The position numbers and the translations under genes are program-made. Shown in pieces: positions 1-10,084 of a DNA stretch of 64,000 bases (position 1 is its first letter; each line of letters begins with the position of its first letter). The DNA is from Marinomonas rhizomae (GTDB lineage: Bacteria; Pseudomonadota; Gammaproteobacteria; Pseudomonadales; Marinomonadaceae): NCBI RefSeq assembly GCF_003315485.1, contig NZ_QNSE01000008.1, forward strand, positions 23,325 to 87,324, read 5' to 3'. Under the pieces are notes generated by a model. It saw only the letters and a program-made list of their open reading frames with translations, searched no databases and was not told the origin of the DNA.

Positions 1-123
1 TTGATGAACAAGCTCATCCATGCGCCAACGCGCTATTTGCGTGATGCAGGCGCCGACGCCGATCAAGACGCACTAATCATTGCCTCAAATGTATTGGGCA
101 TTTACGAAGAAAAAGACAATTAA
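1..123 (+). CDS. hemA: Glutamyl-tRNA reductase, C-terminal end (partial)
   Basis: The reading frame is open from the first base and ends at a TAA at 121-123, giving 40 residues that include NKLIHAPT and a tail typical of the helical dimerisation domain of glutamyl-tRNA reductase. The enzyme reduces glutamyl-tRNA to glutamate-1-semialdehyde, the first committed step of C5-pathway tetrapyrrole synthesis, in the cytoplasm. Only the C-terminus is present. The identification rests on this tail and on prfA and prmC following directly, the classical hemA-prfA-prmC order of gammaproteobacteria. Confidence 0.8.
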   Translation: MMNKLIHAPTRYLRDAGADADQDALIIASNVLGIYEEKDN

Positions 124-126
124 AAA

Positions 127-1215
127 ATGAAAGAATCTATAAAGTTAAAATTAGAAAGTTTATCTGATCGTTATGATGAGTTAGCCGCATTATTAGGTGT
201 TGCTGAAGTGATTATGGATCAAGATCTGTTTCGTGCTTATTCCAAAGAATACGCAGAGCTTGAGCCTGTGGTTAAGTGTTTTAATGAGTTTCAACAAATA
301 GATGAAAACATTGCAGAAGCTGAATTAATGATGACCGATGCTGACCCAGACATTAAAGAGATGGGGGTAGAGGAATACAAGGCAGGTCAAACTCAAAAGG
401 AAGAACTTCAGCTGGTATTGCAAAAACTACTTTTGCCTAAAGACCCGAATGATTCGCGTAACGTATTTCTAGAAGTGCGTGCAGGTACTGGCGGTGATGA
501 AGCGTCCATTTTCTCTGGCGATTTATTCCGTATGTATTCTCGTTATGCTGAAACGCAGCGTTGGAAAGTTGAGATTGTCAGTGCCAGTGAAGGTGATCAT
601 GGCGGCTACAAAGAAGTGATCGCCCGTATTGTTGGCGATGGTGCTTATTCTAAACTGAAGTTCGAATCTGGTGCGCATCGAGTTCAGCGTGTGCCAGCAA
701 CGGAATCACAAGGTCGTATTCATACATCAGCTTGTACTGTAGCTGTGATGCCTGAAATGGATGAAGTTGATGACATTACTATCAATAAAGCTGACTTACG
801 AATTGATACTTTCCGTGCTTCTGGTGCTGGTGGTCAACACGTAAACAAAACAGACTCCGCGATTCGTCTGACGCACATTCCTACCGGTGTCGTTGTAGAA
901 TGCCAGGAAGAGCGCTCACAGCATAAGAACCGTGCTAAGGCTATGTCATTACTTGCGTCTCGCTTGCAAGCAGCTGAGCAAGAAAAAGCGGCGAGTGAAC
1001 AATCTGAAACACGTAAATCTTTGGTTGGTAGTGGTGATCGTTCTGAGCGTATCCGCACTTATAATTATCCACAAGGGCGTGTTACGGATCATCGAATTAA
1101 CTTGACCCTATACAAGCTTGACGAAATTGTAACTGGTGATTTGGATGTTTTGATTAATCCGTTAGTCAGTGAATTCCAGGCGGAGCAGTTGGCTGCGCTA
1201 AGTGGTGACAACTAA
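127..1215 (+). CDS. prfA: Peptide chain release factor 1
   Basis: The 362-residue product is the usual length for RF1. It reads UAG and UAA stop codons in the ribosomal A site and triggers hydrolysis of peptidyl-tRNA. The codon-recognition tripeptide PAT is visible in RVPATESQG near residue 190, which distinguishes RF1 from RF2. The catalytic GGQ lies in [14 protein letters not shown] near residue 237, followed by the conserved QHKNRAKA segment. The gene starts three bases after the hemA stop and is followed 18 bases later by prmC, whose product methylates the GGQ glutamine, so the three genes probably form one transcript. Confidence 0.97.
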   Translation: MKESIKLKLESLSDRYDELAALLGVAEVIMDQDLFRAYSKEYAELEPVVKCFNEFQQIDENIAEAELMMTDADPDIKEMGVEEYKAGQTQKEELQLVLQKLLLPKDPNDSRNVFLEVRAGTGGDEASIFSGDLFRMYSRYAETQRWKVEIVSASEGDHGGYKEVIARIVGDGAYSKLKFESGAHRVQRVPATESQGRIHTSACTVAVMPEMDEVDDITINKADLRIDTFRASGAGGQHVNKTDSAIRLTHIPTGVVVECQEERSQHKNRAKAMSLLASRLQAAEQEKAASEQSETRKSLVGSGDRSERIRTYNYPQGRVTDHRINLTLYKLDEIVTGDLDVLINPLVSEFQAEQLAALSGDN

Positions 1216-1233
1216 TAAAGGTAATCATCGCAT

Positions 1234-2082
1234 ATGCGAATGGATGAATTATTGAAAGGCGCTTTCCAGCGCCTTTCTTCTGTTTCGGACACGGCCCAGC
1301 TTGATGCTCAGCTGTTGCTTGCTCACGTCCTTGGTGTTTCAACTTCTTATTTTTATACTTGGCCTGAGAAAGAGGTTAGTGCGATAGACGTTGAACGATT
1401 TTATACTTTGCTAGTGCGTCGGGAGCTTGGTGAACCTGTCGCCTATTTGTTGGGGCAGCAGTCATTTTGGAGTTTAGATTTAGAGGTGGCACCTTGTACC
1501 TTGATTCCTCGTGCTGACACAGAGCGTTTGGTGGAAGTAGCTTTAACCGTGCTTCCTAAAAACAAGGTGGCCCGCATTCTAGATCTAGGTACAGGAACGG
1601 GAGCGATTGCTTTATCTCTCGCCGTTGAGTTGCCTCAATCAACGGTTGTTGGTGTGGACTTAATTGAAGAAGCCGTGGCCTTAGCCAAACGTAACGCTAT
1701 ACGAAACCGGCTCGATAATGCGACGTTTCTGCAAAGTAGTTGGTTTGATGCCTTAGACGCTTGTGAGCCATTTAATTTGATTGTGTCCAATCCACCTTAT
1801 ATTGATCCTGATGATGAGCATTTGTCACAGGGAGATGTGCGTTTCGAACCTAAAAGTGCTTTGGTGGCTGACAATCATGGTATGGCAGACATTGAGCACA
1901 TTATTAATATCGCCTCTAATTTTATGGCGCCAGATGCGTATTTAATGTTCGAGCATGGCTACGACCAAGCTTCTTATGTTCAAGCATGTTTGATAGAGGC
2001 GGGCTTTGTTGCTGTCGAGAGCTTTCAAGATCTTGGTGGCAATGATCGAGTGACCATTGGGCAATATAGTGTAAAGAAGTAA
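1234..2082 (+). CDS. prmC: Release factor glutamine N5-methyltransferase
   Basis: The 282-residue protein methylates the glutamine of the GGQ motif of release factors with S-adenosylmethionine as donor. The SAM-binding motif ILDLGTGTGAIALSLA is near residues 112-127, and the amide-methylating NPPY motif follows in LIVSNPPYIDPDD near residue 187. The N-terminal helical domain contains the family-typical YLLGQQSFW stretch. An AAAGG-type ribosome-binding site precedes the ATG. The stop codon lies inside the left arm of a perfect hairpin shared with the convergent yaaA gene. Confidence 0.96.
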   Translation: MRMDELLKGAFQRLSSVSDTAQLDAQLLLAHVLGVSTSYFYTWPEKEVSAIDVERFYTLLVRRELGEPVAYLLGQQSFWSLDLEVAPCTLIPRADTERLVEVALTVLPKNKVARILDLGTGTGAIALSLAVELPQSTVVGVDLIEEAVALAKRNAIRNRLDNATFLQSSWFDALDACEPFNLIVSNPPYIDPDDEHLSQGDVRFEPKSALVADNHGMADIEHIINIASNFMAPDAYLMFEHGYDQASYVQACLIEAGFVAVESFQDLGGNDRVTIGQYSVKK

Positions 2083-2108
2083 GCGCCATATAGTTAGCGC
2101 TTACTTCT
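2075..2108. terminator. Bidirectional hairpin between prmC and yaaA
   Basis: A perfect 12-bp inverted repeat, AGAAGTAAGCGC at 2075-2086 and GCGCTTACTTCT at 2097-2108, encloses a 10-base loop and sits between two convergent genes. The prmC stop codon is inside the left arm. The T-rich sequence after it is short, so termination efficiency is uncertain. Confidence 0.65.
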
Positions 2109-2119
2109 ATTTTAGTACT

Positions 2120-2902
2120 TTATTTACTAGGTTGTGCGCTTTCTGGACGAATAAAAACAGGGCTGTCTTTTGTTGATTGCTGAGGGTCATAACGATACCC
2201 AGCAAGGTCAAATGCTTTAAGTTCATCTAGTGTGTTACATCGGTTTTCGATAAGGTAACGGGCCATTAATCCGCGTGCTTTTTTTGCATAAAAACTGATA
2301 ACTTTAAACTTGCCATTTTTTTCGTCGAGGAAGTTTGGAGTGATTAATGGCGAGCATAACTTTTTCTTGTTCACTGCTTTGAAATACTCATTAGACGCTA
2401 AGTTAACCAGTAACTCGCCTTCATCAAGCGTATCGTTAATTTTGTTAACTATAATGTCTCCCCAGAATTGATATAGGTTAGTGCCTCGATCGTTTTTTAG
2501 GCTGGTGCCCATTTCTAATCGGTAGGCTTGCATAAGATCCAATGGCTTTAGTAACCCGTATAGGCCACTTAGAATACGCAGAGACTCTTGAGCATATTTC
2601 ATATCGCTTTCTTTTAATGAGTAAGCATCTAGTCCTGTATACACATCTCCCATGAAAGTATAGATAGCAGGGCGGCTGTTGTTTGTTGTGTGTTCTTTTT
2701 GCCACTCCTGATAGCGAGATACATTAAGAGTGGCGAGTTTATCGCTGAGCTTCATCAGCGAAGCGATATCAGCTGGTGAGTATGGCTTTATCGTGTTGAT
2801 GAGTTCTTGAGATTCATCTAGCAGTTCTGGTTCACTGAACATATCGATGCTAGGTGTTGAGGTTAGGTCCAAGGTTTTCGCTGGTGATATTAAAAACTTC
2901 AT
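2120..2902 (-). CDS. yaaA: YaaA/DUF328 family peroxide-stress protein
   Basis: The 260-residue protein starts MKFLISPAKTLD, the signature N-terminus of the UPF0246/DUF328 family. It also has the LSGLYGLLKPLDLMQAYRLEMG segment in two pieces around residues 110-133 and SFYAKKARGLMARY near residue 203. In E. coli YaaA limits free iron and DNA damage under hydrogen peroxide and adopts a DNA-binding fold. Length matches the family. It is transcribed alone on the minus strand, convergent with prmC, and nothing in the sequence shows its regulation. Confidence 0.93.
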   Translation of the reverse strand: MKFLISPAKTLDLTSTPSIDMFSEPELLDESQELINTIKPYSPADIASLMKLSDKLATLNVSRYQEWQKEHTTNNSRPAIYTFMGDVYTGLDAYSLKESDMKYAQESLRILSGLYGLLKPLDLMQAYRLEMGTSLKNDRGTNLYQFWGDIIVNKINDTLDEGELLVNLASNEYFKAVNKKKLCSPLITPNFLDEKNGKFKVISFYAKKARGLMARYLIENRCNTLDELKAFDLAGYRYDPQQSTKDSPVFIRPESAQPSK

Positions 2903-2993
2903 AAGGATTCCATCTGCTTGATCATTGCGTTTGTTAAAGATTATCCATAGAGTGTCGATAGATATCCAGACAATGCTTTAATAGAGATAATTT

Positions 2994-3179
2994 ATGAAGA
3001 ATAATCTGATACCATTTCCTTCATCTCGTCAGCGTCATGACGAGCAAGAAGCATCTCCTGCATTCATAGATGAGTTGAAAGCTCTTAGAACCGCTTTTGA
3101 CAAGGCTCGTGCTGATTGGGTAGTTGAGCTTGCAGAGTTGCCTGAAAATAATAAAATTTGTTGTGGCTCTAAAAAATAA
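2994..3179 (+). CDS. Small hypothetical protein
   Basis: This is a 61-residue ORF, unrecognised. It begins MKNNLIPFPSSRQ and has an amphipathic middle (FIDELKALRTAFDKARADWV) that is likely helical. It ends with a CC pair and a lysine tail. The predicted product is hydrophilic and has no signal peptide. The start lacks a strong ribosome-binding site, AGAGAT being the nearest. It stands alone between divergent yaaA and a transporter gene. The codon use and sensible protein composition argue for a real gene, but the call is tentative. Confidence 0.5.
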   Translation: MKNNLIPFPSSRQRHDEQEASPAFIDELKALRTAFDKARADWVVELAELPENNKICCGSKK

Positions 3180-3233
3180 TAAGATAATTTTCTATTGTTT
3201 TTGTAGTGGGCTGCCTATTAAGGTGTTTAACCC

Positions 3234-4145
3234 ATGTTGCTTTTTCTTGTTCGACATTCCCTTCCTTTTATGTTCGTGTTTGCTGTTGTCGGTTTTTTAA
3301 TCCCTTCAGCTTCGTTAGCGTTTTTTCCTTTTTTACCCATAGTGCTATTTACTCTAATGTCATTAACTTTGTTGGGAATGAAGCAGAATGAGTTAATAAA
3401 ACGATTAAGTAGCAAAGAAATATGGCTATATTCACTGCTGCATTCTGCTGTGTTCATGGGCATAGTCAGTGTGATTGGCTGGTGGTTGTCGTTCGAATCT
3501 GATCTCTTGTTAGCCGTGGTTGCTGTGGCTGCAACAGGCTCTTTATTTGCAACCCCTGCGATTGTTAGGGCACTGGGTTTTGATAGCCTTCAAGCTATGG
3601 CCATGACGATTGCGACGACATTAGTTCTGCCTCTTTCTATCTTTATCACTTTGATATCATTTCAGGCACAAAGTGTTGCATTAGATTGGGGAAGTTATTT
3701 CGTCCGTTTAGTGGTTTTCATATTTGGACCAATGTTGTTTTCGTTTTTGGTTCATCGCTTCTTACCAGAAGAAACATTAAGCCGATTTTTAATGAAAATT
3801 TCACCATATACCATTTTATTGGTGTTTGCTTTTCCATTTGGGTTGGTGGGAAGTTTTCGAGTGTTATTTGATCAAGAGCCTATGGAGGCGCTGAATTACT
3901 TTTTGCTAGCGACTGGGTTATGTGCTCTATTTTTTGTTTTGTCCTATCTTTTTTACCGTAAGCAAGGCAAGGCGATTGCACTTACTGCCGCTATCACTTC
4001 TGGTAATCGAAATGTTCTACTCACTTACAGCATTGCCGGCGGGTTACTGGGACCAGCATTTTTGCCTCTAGTGGGGGCTTTACAAATACCTACATATTTA
4101 TTACCTGTTATTACTCGCTGGTTGAACAGAGTCTTACTAAAGTAA
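3234..4145 (+). CDS. Bile acid:sodium symporter (BASS)-like membrane transporter
   Basis: The 303-residue protein is strongly hydrophobic, with about eight to ten membrane segments and short polar loops. The segment ALTAAITSGNRNVLLTYSIAG near residue 245 resembles the conserved SGNRN-type crossover helix region of BASS-fold carriers, and LLAVVAVAATGSLFATPAIV near residue 87 resembles the other. That points to secondary transport of an organic anion, but the substrate cannot be read from the sequence. The gene is monocistronic in appearance, and an AAGG sequence lies about 10 bases before the ATG. A different ten-helix carrier family remains possible. Confidence 0.55.
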   Translation: MLLFLVRHSLPFMFVFAVVGFLIPSASLAFFPFLPIVLFTLMSLTLLGMKQNELIKRLSSKEIWLYSLLHSAVFMGIVSVIGWWLSFESDLLLAVVAVAATGSLFATPAIVRALGFDSLQAMAMTIATTLVLPLSIFITLISFQAQSVALDWGSYFVRLVVFIFGPMLFSFLVHRFLPEETLSRFLMKISPYTILLVFAFPFGLVGSFRVLFDQEPMEALNYFLLATGLCALFFVLSYLFYRKQGKAIALTAAITSGNRNVLLTYSIAGGLLGPAFLPLVGALQIPTYLLPVITRWLNRVLLK

Positions 4146-4246
4146 TCCTTAGTGTTTTTATGTCATCTCATCTGGTGTTTTTAATGTATTAATATTTTTT
4201 ATGATGGGATACTAGTTGGCGTGATACTTTAAGGATGGTTAGTTTA

Positions 4247-5794
4247 ATGCGTAAAAATATGCCAGTGACAAAACAAGAAAAAACCTTTGCTCAAAATGAG
4301 AAGTTAATTACAACAACGGATTTAAAAGGAAAAATACTTCATTGTAATGATGCATTTGTAAAAATTAGTGGCTTTGGCAAAGACGAGCTAATGGGGAGTC
4401 CTCATAATATTGTGCGCCATCCTGATATGCCGAAAGAGGCGTTCCAAATTATGTGGGACACTTTGAAGCAAGGCAAAGCTTGGATGGGGTTGGTTAAAAA
4501 TCGCTGTAAGAATGGCGATTTTTATTGGGTGGACGCTTATGTGACACCTGTCACTGAAGGTGGAAACGTTGTAGGTTATGAGTCAGTTCGGACCCTTCCT
4601 AGTCGAGAGGATGTGGCACGAGCAGAAAAAGTTTATCAACGAATCAATAGTGGAAAAAATGTCATTCCACGTTCCGTTATGTCATGGAAACTTATATTAC
4701 CGCTGGTTGGTATTGCCCTTACCCTTGCGGCAGGCAGTGTTAATGTGCTCTATGGCGCTGGTGTTTTGGTGGCCACAAGTCTATTGGCGAATGGTTTATT
4801 TTTGCTGGCGCATTCTAAGTTACAAATGACACTCAGGCAGCGATTATCAAGTGCGTTTCTTCACCCTTTGGCCGGTGTGACTTATTCTGATACTTCTTTA
4901 GATATTGCGACGCTTGATGTTGGCGTCAAGAGTTTGCTCTCAAGAATGGACGCAGTATTAACCCGTTTTGAAGACGAGTCGCTTAAAGTCTCCGAACAAT
5001 CTAAAACTGGACTTGCACTTACACTTGAAACAACAAAAGGTATGGTTAGTCAGCAGCATGAAACCCAGGATGTTGCAGCAGCAATGCAGCAAATGACGAC
5101 GACGATCAACGATGTTGCTCAACATGTTCAGATGACGGCCGATAGCGCCAAATCCTCTTCGCAGGCTGCCAGCAGCGGTCAAAAAATTGTCGAAGAGACA
5201 CGTCAGTCTATTCGTCAGTTGAGCGAAACAGTGAATGATATCGGCTCTACAGTGCAAGAGTTGGCAGATCGCTCTGAACAAATAGCACAAGTGGCGCAGA
5301 TGATTGATCAGATTGCAGAACAAACAAACCTTCTGGCATTGAATGCTGCAATTGAGGCTGCGCGGGCTGGTGAGCATGGTCGCGGCTTTGCTGTGGTAGC
5401 CGATGAAGTTCGTCAACTAGCCCAAAGAACTCAAGATTCAACCAAGGATATTCACCATATTATAGAAACACTTCGTAATGGTGCTCAAAACTCTGTTTCT
5501 ATTGCTAATCAAGGTAAGCATGACGCAACACAGGGTTTAGAAAAAATCATTGAGATGGAGGGCGCCTTTGGGAGTATTGTTGAGGGCGTTTCAAGAATAT
5601 CAGATATGGCTATTCAAATGTCAGCAGCAGTTGAAGAGCAGGCTCATGTCTCTGAAGATATTAATCGACAAGTTGTGCGTATTTCTGATTTATCGGTTGA
5701 CAGTTCTGAGAAGTCTAACCAATCAAGTGACAGTATTCGAGCGTTACAAGATGTAGCGAATAATATGCATGAGCTAGTAGTGCGTTTTAAGTAG
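4247..5794 (+). CDS. Aer-like methyl-accepting chemotaxis protein with PAS domain
   Basis: The protein is 515 residues. Residues 1-120 form a PAS domain ([19 protein letters not shown], then [13 protein letters not shown], the Aer-type FAD-binding signature). Two adjacent hydrophobic segments follow around residues 148-190 with almost no periplasmic loop, as in Aer. The rest is a long cytoplasmic signalling coiled coil with the invariant hairpin tip [20 protein letters not shown]. This suggests a redox or energy-taxis receptor signalling to CheA/CheW. The ATG at 4247 is preferred over the one at 4235, because AAGGA at 4231-4235 is correctly spaced only for the former. No other che gene is in the window. 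Confidence 0.93.
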   Translation: MRKNMPVTKQEKTFAQNEKLITTTDLKGKILHCNDAFVKISGFGKDELMGSPHNIVRHPDMPKEAFQIMWDTLKQGKAWMGLVKNRCKNGDFYWVDAYVTPVTEGGNVVGYESVRTLPSREDVARAEKVYQRINSGKNVIPRSVMSWKLILPLVGIALTLAAGSVNVLYGAGVLVATSLLANGLFLLAHSKLQMTLRQRLSSAFLHPLAGVTYSDTSLDIATLDVGVKSLLSRMDAVLTRFEDESLKVSEQSKTGLALTLETTKGMVSQQHETQDVAAAMQQMTTTINDVAQHVQMTADSAKSSSQAASSGQKIVEETRQSIRQLSETVNDIGSTVQELADRSEQIAQVAQMIDQIAEQTNLLALNAAIEAARAGEHGRGFAVVADEVRQLAQRTQDSTKDIHHIIETLRNGAQNSVSIANQGKHDATQGLEKIIEMEGAFGSIVEGVSRISDMAIQMSAAVEEQAHVSEDINRQVVRISDLSVDSSEKSNQSSDSIRALQDVANNMHELVVRFK

Positions 5795-5821
5795 CTCCTT
5801 GTTTTGCCTTAGATAAGACAT

Positions 5822-5856
5822 AAAAAATGCTGTTATGAAAAATAACAGCATTTTTT
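5822..5856. terminator. Bidirectional terminator between the chemoreceptor gene and hemY
   Basis: A perfect inverted repeat of 15 bp (AAAAAATGCTGTTAT with ATAACAGCATTTTTT, loop GAAAA) lies between convergent genes. The A-run on one side and T-run on the other make it a terminator in both directions. Confidence 0.88.
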
Positions 5857-5884
5857 ATGTTTACGTATTTTACAAATAACCTTA

Positions 5885-7114
5885 CTAAGGTAGCGGCAGT
5901 GGTTTTAATTGATTGCTGGCATGGCTTAGGTTGATCATCATTAGCTCTTGGCTTGCTTTGGTGTCGCCCATGGCTTTAAGTAGGCGGCTTAGCTCAGCTA
6001 GCGCCTCGTTGTGTGAGTCGAGTGAAAGGGATTGTTCATAATAGTCTCGCGCTTTACCCCATAGCATCATTTTCTGGCTTAAACGGCCACAGACAAGGTA
6101 CAAGTTCGCGCTGGCTGGTTCTTTCTTCAGCCAATTCTCGCAGTTTACGAGCAATTTTTTAGTGTTGTCTTGCTGGATGTTGCCATACTCATAAACTAAC
6201 TCTTCCGACCATCGATGATTTAAACTGTGGCGGATAAAGCTTTCTGCTTTTGTACTGTCACCGAAGTGAATAAGGGTGTGAGCATAGAGCTGCCTCATTC
6301 GGTCGTCTTGGGATAGGGTGTCCAATTTGTTCCATAGGCTTTCTACTTCGGCTACCAGCTCTTTGCTATTCTGCCCAAGTTTATTGCGAAACTTGATTTT
6401 ATCTAGCAGAGCTAAAAAGGCATTACGCTCTAATTCGAGCATGTTGTCGTCGTCAAAAATACCATCTTTTTTGAGTGTTGGTGTGAGAGCGAGTAAGGCA
6501 TCCCAATCTTTTAGTTGCTTATAAACAGTTACTAACATTTTCAGAACTTGCTTATGCTTTGGTTTTAATTTTTGGAGGCGTAAAAGAGAGGCGAGGGCAC
6601 CTTCATAGTGTTCTTGCTTTATTTGAATTTGGCTTTGTGCAAAGCCAATAGCAAACTCCGCCTCCGGTGCTGATTGGTGGGCTGAACGCAATAAGGCTTT
6701 TGAGCGCTCCGGTTCATCTTGTTCGCTCGCAGCATAAGCGGCACTGATGTAGTTTATTAATGGATAAGGAACTTTTTCAGCACTATTAGTTAGTAGTTTT
6801 TCAGCCTTATTCCAATTACCGCCAATTAGTTCTAGCATGCCTCGAATAGTGTTTCTAGAGGCTCTTTTTTGTGCCAGATTACCAGTGACTTTAGCCAAGG
6901 AGTTGCTTGGCCTTAAGGCGATAAACAGAATCCGTTTCACCCAGCTAAGCACAAACAGTGCGATAATCATGGCGACAACCAGCACCCATAGGCTGGTTTC
7001 AATGGTAACGCCATTATAGGCGACTAAAACGTAGCCGCTGTCTTGACGCATGAGTAGCCCCAATACACCACCCACAGCCATCATGATGACAAGTAAGAAA
7101 AGGAGTTTTCTCAT
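5885..7114 (-). CDS. hemY: HemY-family TPR membrane protein of heme biosynthesis
   Basis: The 409-residue protein has two N-terminal hydrophobic segments (about residues 3-20 and 40-62), the HemY_N pattern. A long run of TPR-like helical repeats follows, for example ALLRLQKLKPKHKQVLKMLV and YYEQSLSLDSHNEALAELSRLL. HemY of this kind is an inner-membrane protein encoded with heme genes. It is unrelated to the protoporphyrinogen oxidase called HemY in Bacillus, and its biochemical role is not settled. Its start overlaps the hemX stop by four bases (ATGA), so translation is probably coupled. It is the last gene of hemC-hemD-hemX-hemY. Confidence 0.92.
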   Translation of the reverse strand: MRKLLFLLVIMMAVGGVLGLLMRQDSGYVLVAYNGVTIETSLWVLVVAMIIALFVLSWVKRILFIALRPSNSLAKVTGNLAQKRASRNTIRGMLELIGGNWNKAEKLLTNSAEKVPYPLINYISAAYAASEQDEPERSKALLRSAHQSAPEAEFAIGFAQSQIQIKQEHYEGALASLLRLQKLKPKHKQVLKMLVTVYKQLKDWDALLALTPTLKKDGIFDDDNMLELERNAFLALLDKIKFRNKLGQNSKELVAEVESLWNKLDTLSQDDRMRQLYAHTLIHFGDSTKAESFIRHSLNHRWSEELVYEYGNIQQDNTKKLLVNCENWLKKEPASANLYLVCGRLSQKMMLWGKARDYYEQSLSLDSHNEALAELSRLLKAMGDTKASQELMMINLSHASNQLKPLPLP

Positions 7115-8388
7115 GTCCTATCTCCTAAGTCTATTTGAGGTGCTGTCATACTTTCACCTTTATTTTCACTCTCTATTTGAGACTGCTCAGCATTATCTGA
7201 AGTATTTGGGTTGTTTGAGTTGCGCTTATTCCACTCTTTCATTAATGATTTCATCGACATTAACGACGCTCTTGGCAATGGTAAGTCTGGAGATGGATTC
7301 AGCTGTTGTAAGGCGGTTAGGCTAGCCAGAAATGTCGTCACTCTGTTTGATTTGGTTTCAAAGTGCTCTGTCGTAGCGTTTGCAACACGTGATAATGCTT
7401 GTTGATAAATCACCGGTTCGCCTTTAATTAAGGCAACTTGAGCAATTTCCAGCTGCAGCTGTATACCAGTAATGAGCTCCTGGTATTCGGCTGGTGGCAA
7501 CAATGCTTTGATAGGCTTGTGATTGTAATTTATGACGACCAGTGAGCGTAGGGATTGCCAAAAGCTTTCAAGCACCGAGGTGAGTTTTTCTGTTGCAGAG
7601 TGCTCAGTCTGCTGTGTTTTCTCTTTTGTACTCGCTTGCCACTCTTGCGATGGCTCTCGTTGGGGCAATGTTTGAACATTGTCATACAAGGCGTTTAGAT
7701 TAAGGTAAGCGCCTTCTAAATCAAATTGACTAATAGATCTTAACGCTTGGATGTCTTTTGCTAAAGCTTTGCGTGTGGCGAACACGATAGGGTCTTCGAG
7801 TTCATTAAGTATATCGTCAGCGTTAACAAGCAGTGTTGCCGCGCCATTGTTATCTGCTTCAAGCAGCAGGCGTTGATTGGCGAGGCGAATCAAGTATTCA
7901 GCTTCAGCTAATTTCCAGTCTTCTTTTGTGGTGTTGTTAAGGCGGTTGAGTTTTGACTCAAGTGACAATAACTTTTCATCTTGTTGGGCTTGTTGAGTAG
8001 CGAGTTCAGTTTTCTGTAATAGAATGGTTTGTTCTGACGCTTTTACTTGGTCAATTAGTTGCGTTAGCTGAGATTTGTTGAGCTGGTTGGTGTTGAGTTT
8101 ACTATCTAAAGCAATTTGTTGCGCTGCCAACTGTTGAAAATCGCTAGGTAGAGTGCTTTTTGTACTTTGGAAATACAGCCAGCCACTTGTTGCGATGGCG
8201 ATAACGGAAAGGCCAAGAGATAAAACGGCAAAAGTCTTTATGGGTGATGTAGCAGGTTGTTTTTGTCCTGTCTCTTTTGGGGGTTGTGCTTTTGATTCAC
8301 CCGATTGAAGCTCTGGTCTCGGGGTAGTGTCTGCTGCTTTTTCAATTGCCTCGTTTGATTCTTGCGCTTGCTTGTTGTTATCAGTCAT
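7111..8388 (-). CDS. hemX: HemX-like membrane protein (uroporphyrinogen methyltransferase-like, inactive type)
   Basis: The 425-residue protein begins with an acidic, Pro/Gln-rich cytoplasmic tail. One transmembrane helix (about residues 49-69, TFAVLSLGLSVIAIATSGWLYF) follows, then a Gln-rich coiled coil (about 85-150) and a folded C-terminal domain with LAEAEYLIRLANQRLLLEADN, typical of proteobacterial HemX. Such proteins are often annotated as uroporphyrin-III C-methyltransferase, but no SAM-binding motif is visible here. It overlaps hemD by eight bases and hemY by four, which indicates tight co-expression. Confidence 0.9.
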   Translation of the reverse strand: MTDNNKQAQESNEAIEKAADTTPRPELQSGESKAQPPKETGQKQPATSPIKTFAVLSLGLSVIAIATSGWLYFQSTKSTLPSDFQQLAAQQIALDSKLNTNQLNKSQLTQLIDQVKASEQTILLQKTELATQQAQQDEKLLSLESKLNRLNNTTKEDWKLAEAEYLIRLANQRLLLEADNNGAATLLVNADDILNELEDPIVFATRKALAKDIQALRSISQFDLEGAYLNLNALYDNVQTLPQREPSQEWQASTKEKTQQTEHSATEKLTSVLESFWQSLRSLVVINYNHKPIKALLPPAEYQELITGIQLQLEIAQVALIKGEPVIYQQALSRVANATTEHFETKSNRVTTFLASLTALQQLNPSPDLPLPRASLMSMKSLMKEWNKRNSNNPNTSDNAEQSQIESENKGESMTAPQIDLGDRT

Positions 8389-9145
8389 TCTGTTTTCCTA
8401 TGTGAAATTCCGTCGCTTTGATCATGCTATTATCGTCAGCGCCATTTGCGCACGAGGCATTTATCCAACCCATTTTTTTTGCTTGCTGAGCGACTCTAAT
8501 GCTTGGAGTCAGGACTGGCAGAACCTTCCACTCTGGCTTATGCAGCGACACATATTCTGATAGGTTAAGTAAGCTTTCGCCACTGGTAATCCATATTAAA
8601 TTGATATCGGGCAGCATGAAGAAAGTTTGAGCTGAATACTGCGGTTTTTTTCTCTCATAGAGTGAAAGGTAGCTAACTTTTGCTCCTCGCTCTTCTAATT
8701 TATTGCCTAATTCTGGGCGACCACCTTCACCGCGAATAATCAGTATTTTCTGATCTCTCATTCTGGCAGGTTTTAACCAATCAAGTAAGGTTTCTGTGGT
8801 GTGTCCAGGATTTGATAAAGCTGGAACGCCTTCATTAAGTAATGTCTGTGTTGTTCCTTGACCTATGCCTATCCAATGAACATTGGCAGGCAGCATAGGC
8901 CAACACTCATCCAGCCAATCACAAGCCAGTCGGGCAGCATTTTTACTGACAAATATAACGTAATCAAATGTATCGATATCAAATATTTGCGCTCGAATGA
9001 CCGCTTTCTTGTTTGTGTCTTTTAGCGGAAAAATTTCCATCATTGGAAGTGGAACCGCCGACCAGCCGTGAGTATTTAAGCGCTCACAGGTTAGCGTGTT
9101 TTCAGGTTCTGGTCGGGTAATTAGGATACGACAGTCTTGCACCAA
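8381..9145 (-). CDS. hemD: Uroporphyrinogen-III synthase
   Basis: The 254-residue protein cyclises hydroxymethylbilane with inversion of ring D to give uroporphyrinogen III. This enzyme family is poorly conserved, but ILITRPEPEN at the N-terminus, FDYVIFVSKNAARL near residue 62, HWIGIGQGT near residue 95 and LIWITSGESLLNL near residue 183 fit the two-domain HemD fold. Position between hemC and hemX makes the assignment firm. The start is either TTG at 9145 or the adjacent GTG at 9142. The gap to the hemC stop is 15 bases. Confidence 0.92.
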   Translation of the reverse strand: MVQDCRILITRPEPENTLTCERLNTHGWSAVPLPMMEIFPLKDTNKKAVIRAQIFDIDTFDYVIFVSKNAARLACDWLDECWPMLPANVHWIGIGQGTTQTLLNEGVPALSNPGHTTETLLDWLKPARMRDQKILIIRGEGGRPELGNKLEERGAKVSYLSLYERKKPQYSAQTFFMLPDINLIWITSGESLLNLSEYVSLHKPEWKVLPVLTPSIRVAQQAKKMGWINASCANGADDNSMIKATEFHIGKQND

Positions 9146-9160
9146 TATTATGCCTTTTGG

Positions 9161-10084
9161 TTATTTATATAAGGCATCAAGGATGACGTCAGCACCACGA
9201 GCAAGTAAGTCATCTGCCAATTGCACACCAAGTGATTTAGCATCGTCTTTGTGTCCACGAATTTCACCCTCAATCATAGTTTTACCATCAGGACTACCTA
9301 CTAAGCCTCTTAGCCATATGGTGTCGTCGTTTAAAATGGCGAAACAGGCAATTGGTGCTTGGCAACCACCATTAAGACGTTCGTTTACCGCTCGCTCAGC
9401 GGTAACGCGAATGGCGGTTTCTTCATGTTGCAATGGTGCTAATAAATCAATGGTTTGTACGTCATCTGAACGACACTCAATTCCCATAGCGCCTTGTCCG
9501 CCTGCTGGTAAGCTGGTTTCAGCAGGAATTTTTTGGCGAATGCGGTCAAACATTTCTAGGCGAACTAGCCCGGCTGTTGCCAGAATAATGGCATCGTATT
9601 CTCCATTATCCATTTTTCTGAGTCGCGTATTTACGTTGCCTCTTAGATCTTTGATGATTAAATCAGGACGGTTCATTTTTAACTGGCATGCTCGGCGTAA
9701 ACTTGATGTGCCAACAACTGAGCCGTTTGGTAATTGATCCAATGATTCTACTTTATTTGAGACGAAGGCATCGCTAGGGTCTTCTCGCTCACAAATGACT
9801 GCAAGCCCAAGCCCTTCAGGAAATGCCATAGGTACATCTTTCATAGAGTGAACAGCAATGTCTGCTCGACCATCCATAAGTGCACTTTCTAATTCTTTGA
9901 CAAAAAGCCCTTTACCGCCAATTTTAGATAATGGTGAATCGAGAATCTGATCGCCTTTTGTTGTCATGCCAAGCAATTCAACTTTCATGTCTGGGTAGAG
10001 GCTTTCTAGTTGTGCTTTGACGTTGTTTGCTTGCCAAAGGGCTAACTGGCTTTCTCTGGTTGCGATCACAATCTTGTCTTTCAC
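9161..10084 (-). CDS. hemC: Porphobilinogen deaminase (hydroxymethylbilane synthase)
   Basis: The 307-residue cytoplasmic enzyme condenses four porphobilinogen molecules into hydroxymethylbilane. The N-terminal [12 protein letters not shown], the active-site region VHSMKDVPM near residue 81, [12 protein letters not shown] near residue 129 and the dipyrromethane cofactor attachment site [12 protein letters not shown] (Cys near residue 240) are all present. Length is as usual. It heads the minus-strand hemCDXY operon and is divergent from argH across a 155-base gap, an arrangement also known in pseudomonads. Confidence 0.97.
   Translation of the reverse strand: MKDKIVIATRESQLALWQANNVKAQLESLYPDMKVELLGMTTKGDQILDSPLSKIGGKGLFVKELESALMDGRADIAVHSMKDVPMAFPEGLGLAVICEREDPSDAFVSNKVESLDQLPNGSVVGTSSLRRACQLKMNRPDLIIKDLRGNVNTRLRKMDNGEYDAIILATAGLVRLEMFDRIRQKIPAETSLPAGGQGAMGIECRSDDVQTIDLLAPLQHEETAIRVTAERAVNERLNGGCQAPIACFAILNDDTIWLRGLVGSPDGKTMIEGEIRGHKDDAKSLGVQLADDLLARGADVILDALYK

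Noticed and set aside
3206..3391. Plus-strand ORF and a minus-strand ORF over the start of the transporter gene
   Set aside because: They overlap the better supported BASS-like frame and have skewed composition.
9096..9737. 213-codon plus-strand ORF over hemD/hemC
   Set aside because: Complement of a certain hemC gene with low-quality Ser/Arg-rich composition.
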